A stretch of DNA of 64,000 nt from Choristoneura fumiferana. Its lineage: Eukaryota > Arthropoda > Insecta > Lepidoptera > Tortricidae. Made by a program: the position numbers and the translations under genes. Shown piece after piece: positions 41,000-51,572 of this stretch. Below the pieces are notes generated by a model. It had not been told where the DNA came from, did no database searches, and saw only the letters and a program-made list of their open reading frames with translations. Each line of letters starts with the position of its first letter. The first letter of the stretch is position 1. The stretch spans positions 3,841,595 to 3,905,594 of the forward strand of contig NC_133495.1 of NCBI RefSeq assembly GCF_025370935.1. The letters are read 5' to 3'.

Positions 41000-41230
41000 G
41001 AATTAAAATCATAGGCCAAAAGATGTCCACTGGTCAACAAAGGCTTCCCCTAGGAACGCCATAATAAACGACCTCGCCACTTTGCATCCACCAACCGCAA
41101 CTGTCGCAATGTCGTCAGTCCACCTAGTGGGAGGCCTGCCAACGCTTCGTATTCCGGTTTGTGGCCGCCACTCGAGAGCATTTCGCCCCAACGGTTTGTT
41201 CTTTGAGCGATGACTGAACATCCCGTTCAT
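41000..41230 (-). mobile_element. RTE-like LINE C-terminus
   Basis: Minus-strand frame contains NALEWRPQTGIRSVGRPPTR and WTDDI, then LGEAFVDQWTSFGL, the C-terminal signature of RTE-type elements. A plus-strand relative lies at 47720-47962. Confidence 0.78.
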
Positions 41231-41397
41231 TTTTTCGTGGTTTTAATTGTAGTTGACATATTTTTCCATACATCAAGCAATTTTGAAAATGTACCTCGCG
41301 TCAAAGGAGGGATGAGATGAAAAACATTTACAGAGGTGTTCAGTTAAACTAACTTAGCCAACTGCTAAAATATTTCAGACTAGTTTTAATCGGTTAT

Positions 41398-41575
41398 CGC
41401 GCGCTGTTCCCCCGGGAACTTTGCATTTTTTCCCGGGACAAAAAGTAGCCTATATGACTGTCTGGCCCGTAAATTATCTCTATGCCAAAAATCACGTCGA
41501 CCCGTCGCTCATGAAAAACGGATAAACATACAAACACACACTTTCACTTTTGTAATATTAGTATGGATGTGGATT
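41398..41575 (-). mobile_element. Helitron-like element (Lep1 type), minus strand
   Basis: Reverse complement ends (AATATTACAAAAGTGAAAGT) and inner blocks (AAAAGTAGCCTATATGACTG, ACGTCGACCCG) match the copy at 20780. Right of it, 41580-41830 has more diverged sequence of the same style (GCGGGAACTACGAGA, GGTTCGACGATTTAAG). Confidence 0.65.
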
Positions 41576-41830
41576 TCAATAGGAAGATTTGTTTAATATT
41601 ATGCCGCGGGAACTACGAGATAAAACCACGGGATAAAACTATCCTATGACCTTCCGAGAGTATTTCCAACTAATGTACTGCAAACCAAAGGGTATAGCAG
41701 GATAGCCCTTAAAAATTGCCCCCAAAGTTTTGAGTTTGAAGCTATAGTCAAAAGGAATCGTTACCCTGCGATACCCTTTCATCTAAATCGGTTCGACGAT
41801 TTAAGCGAGAAATAGTAACAGACAGAAAGA

Positions 41831-42263
41831 TTTAGGTACTTTGATAATTATCAATCTGTAAATATCTGCCAAGTGCCTACCAAGCACCAGCAGATATGTT
41901 CCTGCGCTCCGACCTTTGGCCGGAGGGTCTGTGTTCCATCGTTATGGAAGCGACGAAGACGACATACAAAATTCCCTAAACTAGTACGAGTAGTAGTAAT
42001 AATTGCAATAGGTACGTTTTTTGGATGTCTTTTTTGTATTATTTAATGTACATATTTGAATTGTACAGCGCATTTGTATTATTGTAACGTTTTACATATT
42101 TTTTATTGATTAATAAATAAATCTTAAATTATCTCGTTAATTATGAAAATAATTGTCTAGTGTACCGACGCTGTAACAACTCAATTCCCACGCAAGTTGC
42201 CTAAACTACTGTCAAATATGGCAAAGTTTGTGAACACCAACTGAAAGATGCTGCATCCGAAGA
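41831..42263. other. No gene seen
   Basis: AT-rich; a stretch at 41896-41960 (TTCCTGCGCTCCGACC) is GC-richer but codes for nothing I recognise. Confidence 0.4.
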
Positions 42264-42397
42264 CAGTTACCAGCACCAATATCTGACACCACAAAGCGTG
42301 CATAAATCTGACATGACTCTATTTCTAGGGTCGGTAGGGCGTCTCAGATATTTTTGCATGCTCCCTTGTGGCAGATATTAATGTAGGTGACTGTAGA
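42264..42397. repeat. MITE family X, copy 2
   Basis: Foldback: left CAATATCTGACACCACAAAG, right CTTGTGGCAGATATTAATGT. Centre CTATTTCTAGGGTCGGTAGG. Confidence 0.75.
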
Positions 42398-42732
42398 GTA
42401 AGATTTCTAGGAATATGCTCGAACCTAATGTCAAGGCGCAAAATATAGAACGAGAACCGTTCCAAGAAATAATGGTGTGTAATCCATCTGGCTTCATTCA
42501 TAGAATCTAACGTAATCAACAACAATTGTAATCGTTCTTCGAGATCGTAGCCAACGTGGTGCCTCGATTATTATGATCTGGCCGACCGAGTCTTGCTCGC
42601 AGTTCTTTTTTTTGTCAATTCGTATTTTTCTTTACGAAGAAGATATTTTTTTAAATAAACTTGAACAATAAAACGTAAACTAAATTAATATAAAACAAAA
42701 AGAAAAAATAAGCTGCGTCCGACAAAAACCTG

Positions 42733-42862
42733 CGGCGTTACTCTGAAATTCGAAAATCGAAGTTCCTGTCGTTCCATCTCTCTGACGCTTATACTATTTA
42801 ATACGAGAGTAAGAGGGACGGTACGATACGAACATCGATTTTCGAATTTCGAAGTAGGCCCT
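42733..42862. repeat. Foldback MITE, family W, copy 3
   Basis: GAAATTCGAAAATCGAAGTT at the left, inverse ATCGATTTTCGAATTTCG at the right, centre TATTTAATACGAGAGTAAGA. Confidence 0.85.
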
Positions 42863-42989
42863 CTGATTCTTAGCCGGACCTACGGTGTACGGTGTACAAG
42901 TCCAAAATTAACTGCTGAACCACCGCGCCGACGTCAGAGCTTTCAAAATTGATCACGCTGTAACTTGGAATAAATTTAGCGATCTCATC

Positions 42990-43075
42990 CATGTTATGGA
43001 CGTCCATGGGCGGCGGTGATTGCTTTCCATCAGGTGAACTGCCTGCTCGTTTTCTGCCTATCATAGATAAAAAAT
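42990..43075 (+). mobile_element. LINE 3' end, very short
   Basis: GTCCATGGGCGGCGGTGATT and CCATCAGGTGAACTGCCTGC match the 3' UTR seen at 36950-37010. About 85 bases, severe 5' truncation. Confidence 0.7.
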
Positions 43076-43382
43076 AATAATGATAATTTTCAGAAGGAAT
43101 TTACAAAAAAAAAATTACGCAGCAAATTAGAAAATTTAAGAAAACTTAGTTAGGTACGACTTATGCCTATATAAACTTTTAGAACGTTAAATTACAACCC
43201 CTAGGATATTTGAATTTACTTAATTATCTGAAATAAAATTTATAACGTACCTATTAGAGTCTAGACTACGGTAGTCTAGTAACTAGACTATTCGCAGCTT
43301 CGAACGTGTAATTAGATCCAGCAGTTGAATTAAAATTTCGGAATGTTATTAAATTCTTATGAGTGATCTAGGTGTAATTCTA
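43076..43382. other. No gene seen
   Basis: AT-rich upstream sequence, nothing recognised. Confidence 0.4.
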
Positions 43383-43500
43383 GCCATTCAACTAGGTATC
43401 TACATACCAAATTTCGACCCAATCTGTCCAGCCGTTTTATAGCGTGAATAAGTAAAAAAATACACACGCACACTTAGATCACGCACATTATTAAGTAGAT
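43383..43500 (-). repeat. Helitron-like fragment
   Basis: ACATACCAAATTTCGACCCA and GTCCAGCCGTTTTATAG are internal blocks of Lep1-like elements; the same block recurs at 57838-57870. Confidence 0.5.
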
Positions 43501-43880
43501 TAACGAATATGATGCCTAAATTAACCATCGTTATTTGTTTTCACTTGCAACACTGTGTAACGTTCCATTCTACTCAAAGATTCTACTTTTCTGTAAGTGT
43601 GTCGCTTCTCGCTCCGTCCAGCCATCAAACAAAACTATGTAATTTCACGACCACATCATATTAGTTCTGCGTAAAACGAATCGTTGAAGTTGTGTCCTGG
43701 GTGTCAACGTGAACGTTTTCAATTTCATCATTTCCATTTAAATTATCAAAAATAGCTAGAAACATATATCTAATAACAGAACCAAGGTAAAAAAGATCGC
43801 AAACCCAGTTTTAAACATATAAAGTTTCTTCAACGGTAACTTGTATAGGTTATAATCGTGGTACTGTTGTACCATTTCAG

Positions 43881-46800
43881 ATGCCGTTGTCCTGTAGATT
43901 TTACCAGGAGAAATATCCTGAAGTTGAGGATGTGGTGATGGTGAACGTGCGGTCCATCGCAGAGATGGGAGCCTACGTCCATTTACTGGAATATAACAAC
44001 ATTGAGGGCATGATATTGCTCTCCGAGTTGTCGAGACGGCGTATCAGGTCTATCAACAAATTGATCAGAGTCGGGAAAACTGAGCCCGTTGTGGTTATAA
44101 GAGTGGATAAAGAAAAGGGTAAGTAATGCTAACATTTTTATTTTATACAAGGAAATTAATATGGCCTTATATTAGGCCTGGCCATATTATTCCCATTCAA
44201 CTGAAGCTTCGAGTATGTATTTAAACTCTGTGATTATAAACAACTACCAAATCTACAGTTTTCTAATTGATTTTTAGTAACTCCTTAGAATAACATGTCA
44301 CTGGCATTGTGAATAAACCTATAAAAATCTATTTCTACCATCATCAAATTATCATAAATATATTTTGAAATAGTGTTATACAGCCAATCTCAATTGAGAG
44401 GCTATAGGTTAAACCATTAGGCTACCTCAGATATTCTAGGCTAGCACGGCTATAATAATGCTTATAAATAATATTTATCCACTTGACAGTCCGAAATGCG
44501 TGACCAATATGCCACAAACCGTCCAGGTTTTTTATCGACGGATGCACCACACCGCGCGTCCACAATTTCCTAACTACTAGGTTTTCAATGAAGAAAAAAT
44601 ACTGTGATGCAAATGAATGTTTACTCATTCAAATACTACACACACACAACACACAAACATCACGCCTGTATTCCCAAATGGGGTGGCAGGGTACACAAAA
44701 TGTTACCGCTTCGGAGCCCTTTTAGCAATTTTAGGTATAAAGTTTGACCTAAAAAAAAGGTACAATAGTGACAGGTTGCTTGCCTGTCACTTACAGTATA
44801 CCTTCACCTATATCCTTAGTCGCCTCTTACAACATCCACGGAAGAAATGGAGAGGTGTAATTCTAACCCGACACCACACTAATGGGAATTCAAATACTAT
44901 TTATATATTAATATGCAATATAAGATTTGTGCACAAAATCAAGTTTAAGCTTTATGACACTAAAGTATCCAGGTATGGGTTGAAGCATTTTGGTTTTGGA
45001 TACCATACTATCATCAGACTGTGAAGTGGTTGTATAATAATTAAACTTTAATTCAGGTTACATAGACTTGTCCAAGCGCCGTGTGTCAGCCGAGGACATA
45101 GACAAGTGCACAGAGAGGTATGCTAAAGCAAAGGCCGTCAACTCGATCCTGAGGCATGTGGCCGAGTTGCTGCACTACGAGAGCTCCGAGCAGCTGGAGG
45201 AGCTCTACAAACGGACAGCATGGCTGTTTGAAGAGAAATACAAGAAGAAAGCGTCTGCCTATGATTTCTTCAAGCAGGCAGCTGTGTAAGTCTTTTTAAA
45301 AAAGTTTTTGTTGAAAAATGAAATGTGCAAACTGTTTTGTTGACTGCACCAGCAATAAAAATGTCTCATTTACTTCAAGGCACTGTGAGGACTAAGGGCG
45401 TCGCCAGGGGGGAGCAGGGAAGGGCAGCTAGAGATATATATAGAGATTCTAAAAAAGTTGCCAAAGTTGTCTTGGACGCGCTTTATTGATCATTCCAGTA
45501 TGTCGAAACCGAAACTCAAATTAATTCACCAATTCCAATAAATACCTACAATTTATACTTTTCTCATTCTCCATATCAAATACGGTATTTGACTATTTTG
45601 TATATGTTTTATAAATTAAAACTACACAATTCCTGTTATCGAATAGAAAAACAATTTTTAAGCTACCTTTACAAATAACAAAGTTATACAGGTTTGAAAT
45701 TCAAGATTAGACAGAGAAAGACATAGTGGCATGTGACGTCACACGCCAGTACCGCCATACTGGCTGCATAGAGAAAAGCGTTTGAGAAAGAGACAGGTAT
45801 AAAGATTTTTCAAAAAATCACTATAAATCCAATTTTCAACCGATTTAAATTTTCTCTTCGCTAAACACTATCTGTATATCTATATTTTCATAATAAAATT
45901 AAGATATGGCAAAATCAGGAGTTGTCAAATACCGTATTGCCCCATCGGTTGGCGACGCCTTTGGTGAGGACAGACAGTTATGAGAGGCCTTTGCCAATGG
46001 CCAAACAGATTCTGGGGTTTTAATTATTTTTAAGTGATGTAGTAAAAAAACTGAATAAAGGCTACTATTATTATTTCAACCCACTAGAGGCACTAGACCA
46101 TTTTGTTAGTAACAAAAACCTAAGACTTATTGTAACAATGTCATCCAATAGGCATGTATGTGTATAACTAATTTCAAGTCAATTGAACAACTGAATATGG
46201 GATTAAACTTGCAATCATTTAACCTAAAATCAAACTTTGCATATTGAATAAAAAATCATAACAATTTGTTTGTTTAGTTTGTTTACAACTTATAATGCAC
46301 AACATACAATCAATGAGTAATTGTCTTAAAAATCCAACCAATCCTTTGGAGTTGAAACATTGTTGAAATGAAATATATATATTATTATTGTATGTCCCGA
46401 AAAGAAGGGCCTGGATTATACAACCTAATAATGCAGAACTTAATAACGCAAGCCCTGATAATTTGTGCACTGTGTATAAACTAAACCTAAAAAAAGCCAT
46501 GGTGGCCTAGTGCCTATGAACTCTCAAGTTTCAACCTTTGAGTTTTTCAAAGTTCATGTGCGAAATGACATTTACCACAAGCTTTATGGTGAAGGATAAC
46601 ATTGTGAGGAAATCTGCACAAACCTGAGAAGCAATTCAATGGTGTGTGTGAAGTTCCCAATCCACAATCGGCCCGCGTGGGAACTTCACCCCAAGCCCTC
46701 TCCTTCTGAGAGGAGGCCTGTGCTTAGCAGTGGGACGTATATAGGCTGGGATGATGATGATGACAATCCTTCCACAATCTCTAAAACTCAAATTCCAGAG

Positions 46801-49800
46801 ACCCATCAGTCCTCAACGAGTGTGGCCTGGACGAGCAGACCAAGGAAGTTCTTCTTGCCAACATCAAACGGAAGCTGACATCTCAAGCTGTTAAGATCCG
46901 TGCAGACATTGAGTGCGCTTGCTATGGCTACGAAGGCATCGATGCGGTCAAGGCAGCTCTGAAGGCAGGTCTCACAGTGTCAACTGTTGAAATGCCTATT
47001 AAGATTAACCTTATAGCTCCACCACTTTATGGTAAGTTATTCTGACACTTATAGTTATAACTAGAGAGTGGATTTGAAGTAGCAATTACAAGTTTAATAT
47101 GGATAAGACTAGTACAAGTAAGTATTTATTTTTCATATCAACTGTACAAAAAGGTGCGTAATAAATAGGATCTATTATGTTTTAGCTGTATAAAACTCCT
47201 AGTTTGTTGCAAGAATAACATTTATTTAATTTACTTATCTATAAGATTGCATTGCGGTAAGTAAGTAAGAAGATAACTGTAAGACCAATAAACAACATGA
47301 TATCTAATAAATAAATCTATCTATCTAACCAATTGCACTAGTCATATCCATATTAAACTTTTAATCGCTATTTCAAATCCACTCTTTACTTATGACCCTT
47401 ACTTTGTCAATAATACCTAAGCCAGGGTTTCCCAAACTATGGGTCGCGAGCGAATATTGAGTAGGCCCTGCCTGTAGAACGACACACCAACCGACCAAGC
47501 CTTTATTCATATTGGTAACGGTTAAGTTTCCTAGAGGTGGGTGGTCCGAGATTGTGTAAACTTGTATTAGATGGGTCGTATCGTAGCCCAGACAACTTTG
47601 GGAATCACTGAACTAAGCTCTTATGAGACATCTCATCGTCAGTTGAACCTTTTTATTTTTATATTGAGTTCTCAAGATGGTATGGATTTGTTTGGAGTAC
47701 AATGAAATTTGTACCTTTACCTTGCAATAAAGAAAATTACTTGTAGAGCTATGCTTGGGGTTTTTCTACGGGATCGAATCAAAAATAAAGAGATACGTAG
47801 AAGAACAAGGGTCACCGACATAGCCAGGCGAATCAGCTTGTTGAAGTGGCAATGGGCAGGCCATATAGCACGGAGAACAGATGGTCGTCGGGGCCGAAAG
47901 GTTCTCGAGTGGAGACCGCGGATCGGCAAGCGCACCGTAGGACGTCCACCAACGAGATGTGTAAGTTGCGGAAAGTTTCCAAAAAGTTGGAAAAGTTCTT
48001 GGAAATTTCTGGAAATTTTCACAAGAAATATACGAAAATTAAATTTAAGAAATGGAAAGTTTCAATCCCCATACAAAGTTTCCTTTGGCACATCAGTACC
48101 ACAGAGCAACACAATCGTTCACGGTGCTACCAGATGTTAGATGTTACTCTACAATTAATTATAATCTGACTCAATAACGTTTCAGTAATGACGACGTCGA
48201 CACCCGAGAAGACAGACGGTCTGAAAGCGCTCCAAGACGCCATCGACAAAATACAAGAGAACATCACGACTGCCGGCGGAGTCTTCAACATTCAGATGGC
48301 GGTAAGGCTGGGAACTGAGCGCCAGTGGATAGCGTAGCGGCGAGCGTATTCTCTGTTCATTGCGCGGCCGTGACGCTCGCGTAAAGTGGCTATCTGGCAG
48401 TACACGCAATGAATAGAGAAAACGCTCTCTGCGCCTCTCCCTGCTGGCATCCACTTATTTTGGCTTATCGACGTTAGTGGGAAAATCACATATGTTCTTC
48501 CTAACATATATGATTATTTCAAAAACATAAAGGGACGGCAGGGTTAGGATACCTGTTTCCTTAAAAAAAGATCTTAAAGATTCACGCGTCTTCAAATTAT
48601 AAATAGCTCTAATTGCTCTCTTTTGTAAGATAAAAATTGTCTCTGTCTGCAGCAGATCCCCATAAAATAAGGCCGTACGAAATAATGCTATTAAAGTAAG
48701 CAAAATACACCAACCGTGCCGTCGCCACATCGGTTAGCTGCCGTATTTTCCAAACTGCAAAAGCCGTGTGCCTAGTGTATTTTCCCGTTCACAAAATACG
48801 TCTCGATCGCGTTCTCGATAAGATCTCAATTTGTATGGAAACACAGACAGCGCCTCTAGCGGAAAGTTTGCACAACAGTTTTGTGAGTGTAGGTTTTCTA
48901 TGTAAACTATTTCGTACGCGTATCGTAACGGAAACGGGTGATGACGCCGCACCGTGGACATGTGGCGGCTACGTATCGACGATCGAACGCTCGATTTACG
49001 TCTTCGAATAGTAAACAAATGTTTTGTGAAAACGCCACACTAGATGCACTGAGCTCAATCTACCCGCGAATGCTGTGACGTGAGGCCCCCACTGTAGTTT
49101 AGAATCGAGCGTTATTCCTAAACATACTGTTGATTTTACAATTTCAATAGTTTGACCATTTAACAGTGTTCGACGGCGGGGAAAAATATTTGCTTGGACA
49201 TCACATACAGCTATGTTCTCCAAAAATGTGCTAGGAGTGACTCCTAAAATTTTCAATAAGCTACCAAAAACTGTAACAGAGGAGGAAGTATTACCTAGTT
49301 TCAAAAAAGCATTGAAAGATTTTTTAACCGACAAGGCATATTATTCAGTTAACGAGTATCTACTAGATAATATAGACTAGATATTGTTTTTAAAATGTTC
49401 CACTGACTATCATTAGTATTAAATACAAAATGATTTATATAACATTAATGTAATATTGATTGTAATTTAATTATTTCCTATTTTTTTTTTATTGTATAAT
49501 TATTTAAATTCGTAAGTTAAAAAATTTTATGCTGAAAGGCAAGACATGAAGGACAGGACATCAAATTATTGTACATCTATTATATTCAATTTAATAATTG
49601 TATATAGGAACTCATGTTTGACAAATAAATTATCTTTATCTTTAACTTTATATTAGAAACGGAATTCGAGTTAGATGAATAAAACCAAACCAGGAAATAA
49701 AAACTTTTAGCCCTAGTGTTATGTGTACTGTAACACTAGGGCAGTCCCATAAGGCCGGTAAGTGCGAGCGAGAGGTACCTTTAAAATGATTTATCACTCA

Positions 49801-50814
49801 GTTCGCACGTTTGTAATGACCGTAGTATGGTAATAAATAATGTAATGTTTTACCATTTATTCGTTTATATCACTTTTGCAGCCTAAAGTGGTGACAGCGA
49901 CGGACGAAGCGGAGCTGGCGCGGCAGATGGAGCGCGCGGAACAAGAGAATGCGGAGGTCGCCGGCGACTCCGCGGAGGAGGACGAAGACCACGGTACTGT
50001 GCCACTTCCACTCCGTTACTTGTACTCTCTCGATTGTACTCTAAGTTGTCACCTGCATTAATATCTACCACAGCGAAGCGTGCAGAAATATCCGACACGC
50101 CCCACCGGCCCTAAAAATAGTCGTATCAAATATTTATGCAACCTTCGTTGTGTCAGATATTGATTCTGTTGACTATATTTGTCCATAACAATGCTTATCC
50201 AATGGCATAAAAGGCACAAAGACCATATGTGGTTGACTGTACAATTACAGAAGCCAACTGGTAAATAGTTTTTGTATAAATAAATAAATAAAAATGGTTT
50301 CGATTTACACGCAAGAAATCAATAGTTGACTGATCATAGTGATCATCAATGTCAAAGATGCTTTAAAGCTAGTCAAAAGTTAGTGTCAAGTATGAAAAAA
50401 ATTGCTTGTATTTCTGGCTCAGATCATTATATCCAAATGGAGGTGAGGTGACATCGAATGTGAATCATAACTAGATAGTGTTATAAAAATCCTATACCTA
50501 CTAATAATTTGACCCACATAAAGGCTACTATTAGTTAGACAATTTCTTTAACGCCAAGTAAGATAAACGTCCAAGTGCTCGAGACGCTAATGCCCAATAG
50601 ACGACACCCTGCTGTCATCTCTATTGCTAATGACATAAGATTAAAGATGCCAACTATTGGGACAGTGACGAGCACTCGTCCATTTACCTTATATGAAAGT
50701 ACCGAGTGAAGTGGCTTTCTTCTGTAACTCATCATGTTTTGTCTAGGTATGGGAGACGCAGGCATGGACGATGTACCGCAGCAGAACGGCGCTTCCGACG
50801 AAGAGGATGACTAA
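43881..50814 (+). CDS. eIF2alpha: Eukaryotic translation initiation factor 2 subunit alpha (eIF2-alpha)
   Basis: Part of the eIF2 GTPase complex that brings initiator Met-tRNA to the 40S ribosome; phosphorylation of one serine shuts down initiation under stress. Six coding exons: 43881-44118, 45057-45285, 46799-47031, 48186-48301, 49882-49993 and 50747-50814; 331 residues, fitting insect orthologues. All introns are GT-AG and phases agree. The N-terminal S1 domain contains MVNVRSIAEMGAYV and the regulatory loop SELSRRRIRS, with the phosphorylated serine at residue 51 counting Met. GYIDLSKRRVS, AWLFEEKYKKK (helical domain) and QAVKIRADIECACYGYEGID plus MPIKINLIAPPLYV (C-terminal domain) follow. 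The tail is acidic and ends SDEEDD. An acceptor-like TTTCAG directly before the ATG suggests a non-coding first exon upstream, not located with certainty. Introns carry many TE fragments on both strands. eIF2 kinases would target this protein normally; nothing is odd in the coding sequence. Confidence 0.96.
44640..44895 (-). repeat. Dispersed repeat in eIF2-alpha intron 1
   Basis: CACGCCTGTATTCCCAAATG and TAGTCGCCTCTTACAACATC ... GGAAGAAATGGAGAGGTG are the two halves of a common lepidopteran repeat, probably a LINE 3' UTR; orientation uncertain. Confidence 0.6.
45394..45962. repeat. Inverted-repeat element with a nested MITE
   Basis: Outer ends AAGGGCGTCGCCA and TGGCGACGCCTTT are inverse repeats. 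Inside lies a second element, next entry. In eIF2-alpha intron 2. Confidence 0.6.
45577..45939. repeat. MITE with AATACGGTATTTGAC ends, copy 1
   Basis: TIRs AATACGGTATTTGAC and GTCAAATACCGTATT are exact inverses. Inner blocks CAAGATTAGACAGA and CATAGAGAAAAGCGTTT match the copy at 61237-61578. Confidence 0.85.
45975..46078 (+). mobile_element. LINE 3' tail fragment
   Basis: GAGAGGCCTTTGCCAATGGC and GAATAAAGGCTACTATTATT resemble RTE/CR1-like LINE tails. Confidence 0.5.
46500..46763 (+). mobile_element. LINE/SINE 3' end, 'ATAGGCTGGGATGATGATGA' type, copy 1
   Basis: Blocks TGGTGAAGGATAACATTGTG, CAATTCAATGGTGTGTGTGA, GAGGAGGCCTGTGCTTAGCA and the end TATAGGCTGGGATGATGATG. Ends 35 bases before the acceptor of eIF2-alpha exon 3. 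An inverted copy lies at 54679-54838, a fragment at 51055-51130. Confidence 0.75.
47423..47610. mobile_element. hAT-type MITE with 8-bp target duplication
   Basis: 188 bp. Ends CAGGGTTTCCCAAACT and ACTTTGGGAATCACTG are the hAT-type terminal inverted repeats. Flanks ACCTAAGC (47415-47422) and AACTAAGC (47611-47618) are an 8-bp duplication with one mismatch. In eIF2-alpha intron 3. Confidence 0.82.
47720..47962 (+). mobile_element. RTE-like LINE C-terminal fragment
   Basis: Frame at 47709-48140 contains RVTDIARRISLLKWQWAGHI and LEWRPRIGKRTVGRPPTR, the C-terminal motif of RTE-type reverse transcriptases. It ends near 47960, after which the sequence is unrelated. In eIF2-alpha intron 3. Confidence 0.8.
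48455..49200 (-). mobile_element. jockey/CR1-like LINE RT fragment, split by a MITE
   Basis: Minus-strand pieces: GQTIEIVKSTVCLGITLDSK and GPHVTAFAGRLSS (49045-49190), then, after an insertion, VWKIRQLTDVATARLVYFAY, IISYGLILWG and ILQKRAIRAIYNLKTRESLR (48455-48757). Homologous to the fragment at 25848-26773. Frame broken at least once near 48650. In eIF2-alpha intron 4. Confidence 0.82.
48770..49048. repeat. MITE inserted in the LINE fragment
   Basis: Left end GTGCCTAGTGTATTTTCCCG then TTCACAAAATAC; right end inverse of TGCATCTAGTGTGGCGTTTT then TCACAAAAC. The LINE reading frame is interrupted exactly between RLSS and VWKIRQL. Confidence 0.65.
49205..49650 (+). mobile_element. LINE 3' end, plus strand
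   Basis: Plus-strand frame carries NKLPKTVTEEEVLPSFKKAL and FLTDKAYYSVNEYL, then a stop near 49378, an AT-rich UTR and the tail AATAAATTATCTTTATCTTT. It lies head-to-head with the previous LINE fragment. Confidence 0.75.
50044..50178. repeat. MITE family X, copy 3
   Basis: Foldback: GTCACCTGCATTAATATCTA at the left, inverse GTCAGATATTGATTCTGTTG at the right. In eIF2-alpha intron 5. Confidence 0.78.
50559..50702. repeat. MITE family Y, copy 3
   Basis: Ends TAAGATAAACGTCCAAGTGC and GAGCACTCGTCCATTTACCT. Lies 45 bases before the last eIF2-alpha acceptor. Confidence 0.78.
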
Positions 50815-50925
50815 ACCCCGCGAAATATACCTATACACATAGTACTGTCGTGTTATAATTAATAATATACAACTTTTATACAACGCATGAGTTTTACTTG
50901 ACGCTGGGAAGTTTTAACTAAAATA

Positions 50926-51040
50926 AGGCTGCGTTACCACCAAAGACGTGCGAGGAATGTGATTTTCATTAACCAAATAGAAACGCTTCATCCATCCATC
51001 TATCGATCCTCGCACATCACAGCTCTAGTGGAAGACTACT
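50926..51040. repeat. MITE family V, copy 2
   Basis: AGGCTGCGTTACCACCAAAG, GTGCGAGGAATGTGATTTTC and CTCGCACATCACAGCTCTAG match the arms at 24437-24646. Confidence 0.65.
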
Positions 51041-51054
51041 TACATTGTCATCCA

Positions 51055-51130
51055 AATTCATCATCATTCATCTCGGCCTAAGTACGTCCCACTTCAGGGC
51101 AAAGGCCTCCTCTCAGAATGAGAGGGCTTA
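51055..51130 (-). mobile_element. LINE/SINE 3' end fragment
   Basis: CATCATTCATCTCGGCCTAA, CGTCCCACTTCAGGGCAAAG and GGCCTCCTCTCAGAATGAGA are the reverse complement of the element at 46500-46763. Confidence 0.7.
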
Positions 51131-51572
51131 GTCATCCAAATTACATACAAAATTGAAGCCATTCCAACTAATAGAAGTGGCATTCATGTCACGAAATTAG
51201 ATTACCGGCATACACTGGGACAGGTGAAACTAAATAAAAGCTCGTAACAACAAAAATTATAAAATATACATTTATTTACACAAAAAAATTATATTTACAA
51301 TATCGATTCATTATAACATGAAATTAACAATAATCTGATACATAAAAATGACACCTCATTTTTATAAACGCATAAATATTATAAATAAAAATCAAACAAG
51401 TTTTTGTTTTGAACTAACGATTATTTACTGTCTTTTCGTCTTAGCTTCTCTGTCAAAGAAAGCTACAAAACACATTCTAAATAGGGTTATGGTTACGTTT
51501 TCTACGTTTTTTGTATAAACGAGGGTGTCTAGAATTGCACTAATCCCTATACTAAAACAATTATCTATGTAA

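Noticed and set aside
44617..45024. 135-codon frame in eIF2-alpha intron 1
   Set aside because: Covers a dispersed repeat and ends just before exon 2; not a gene.
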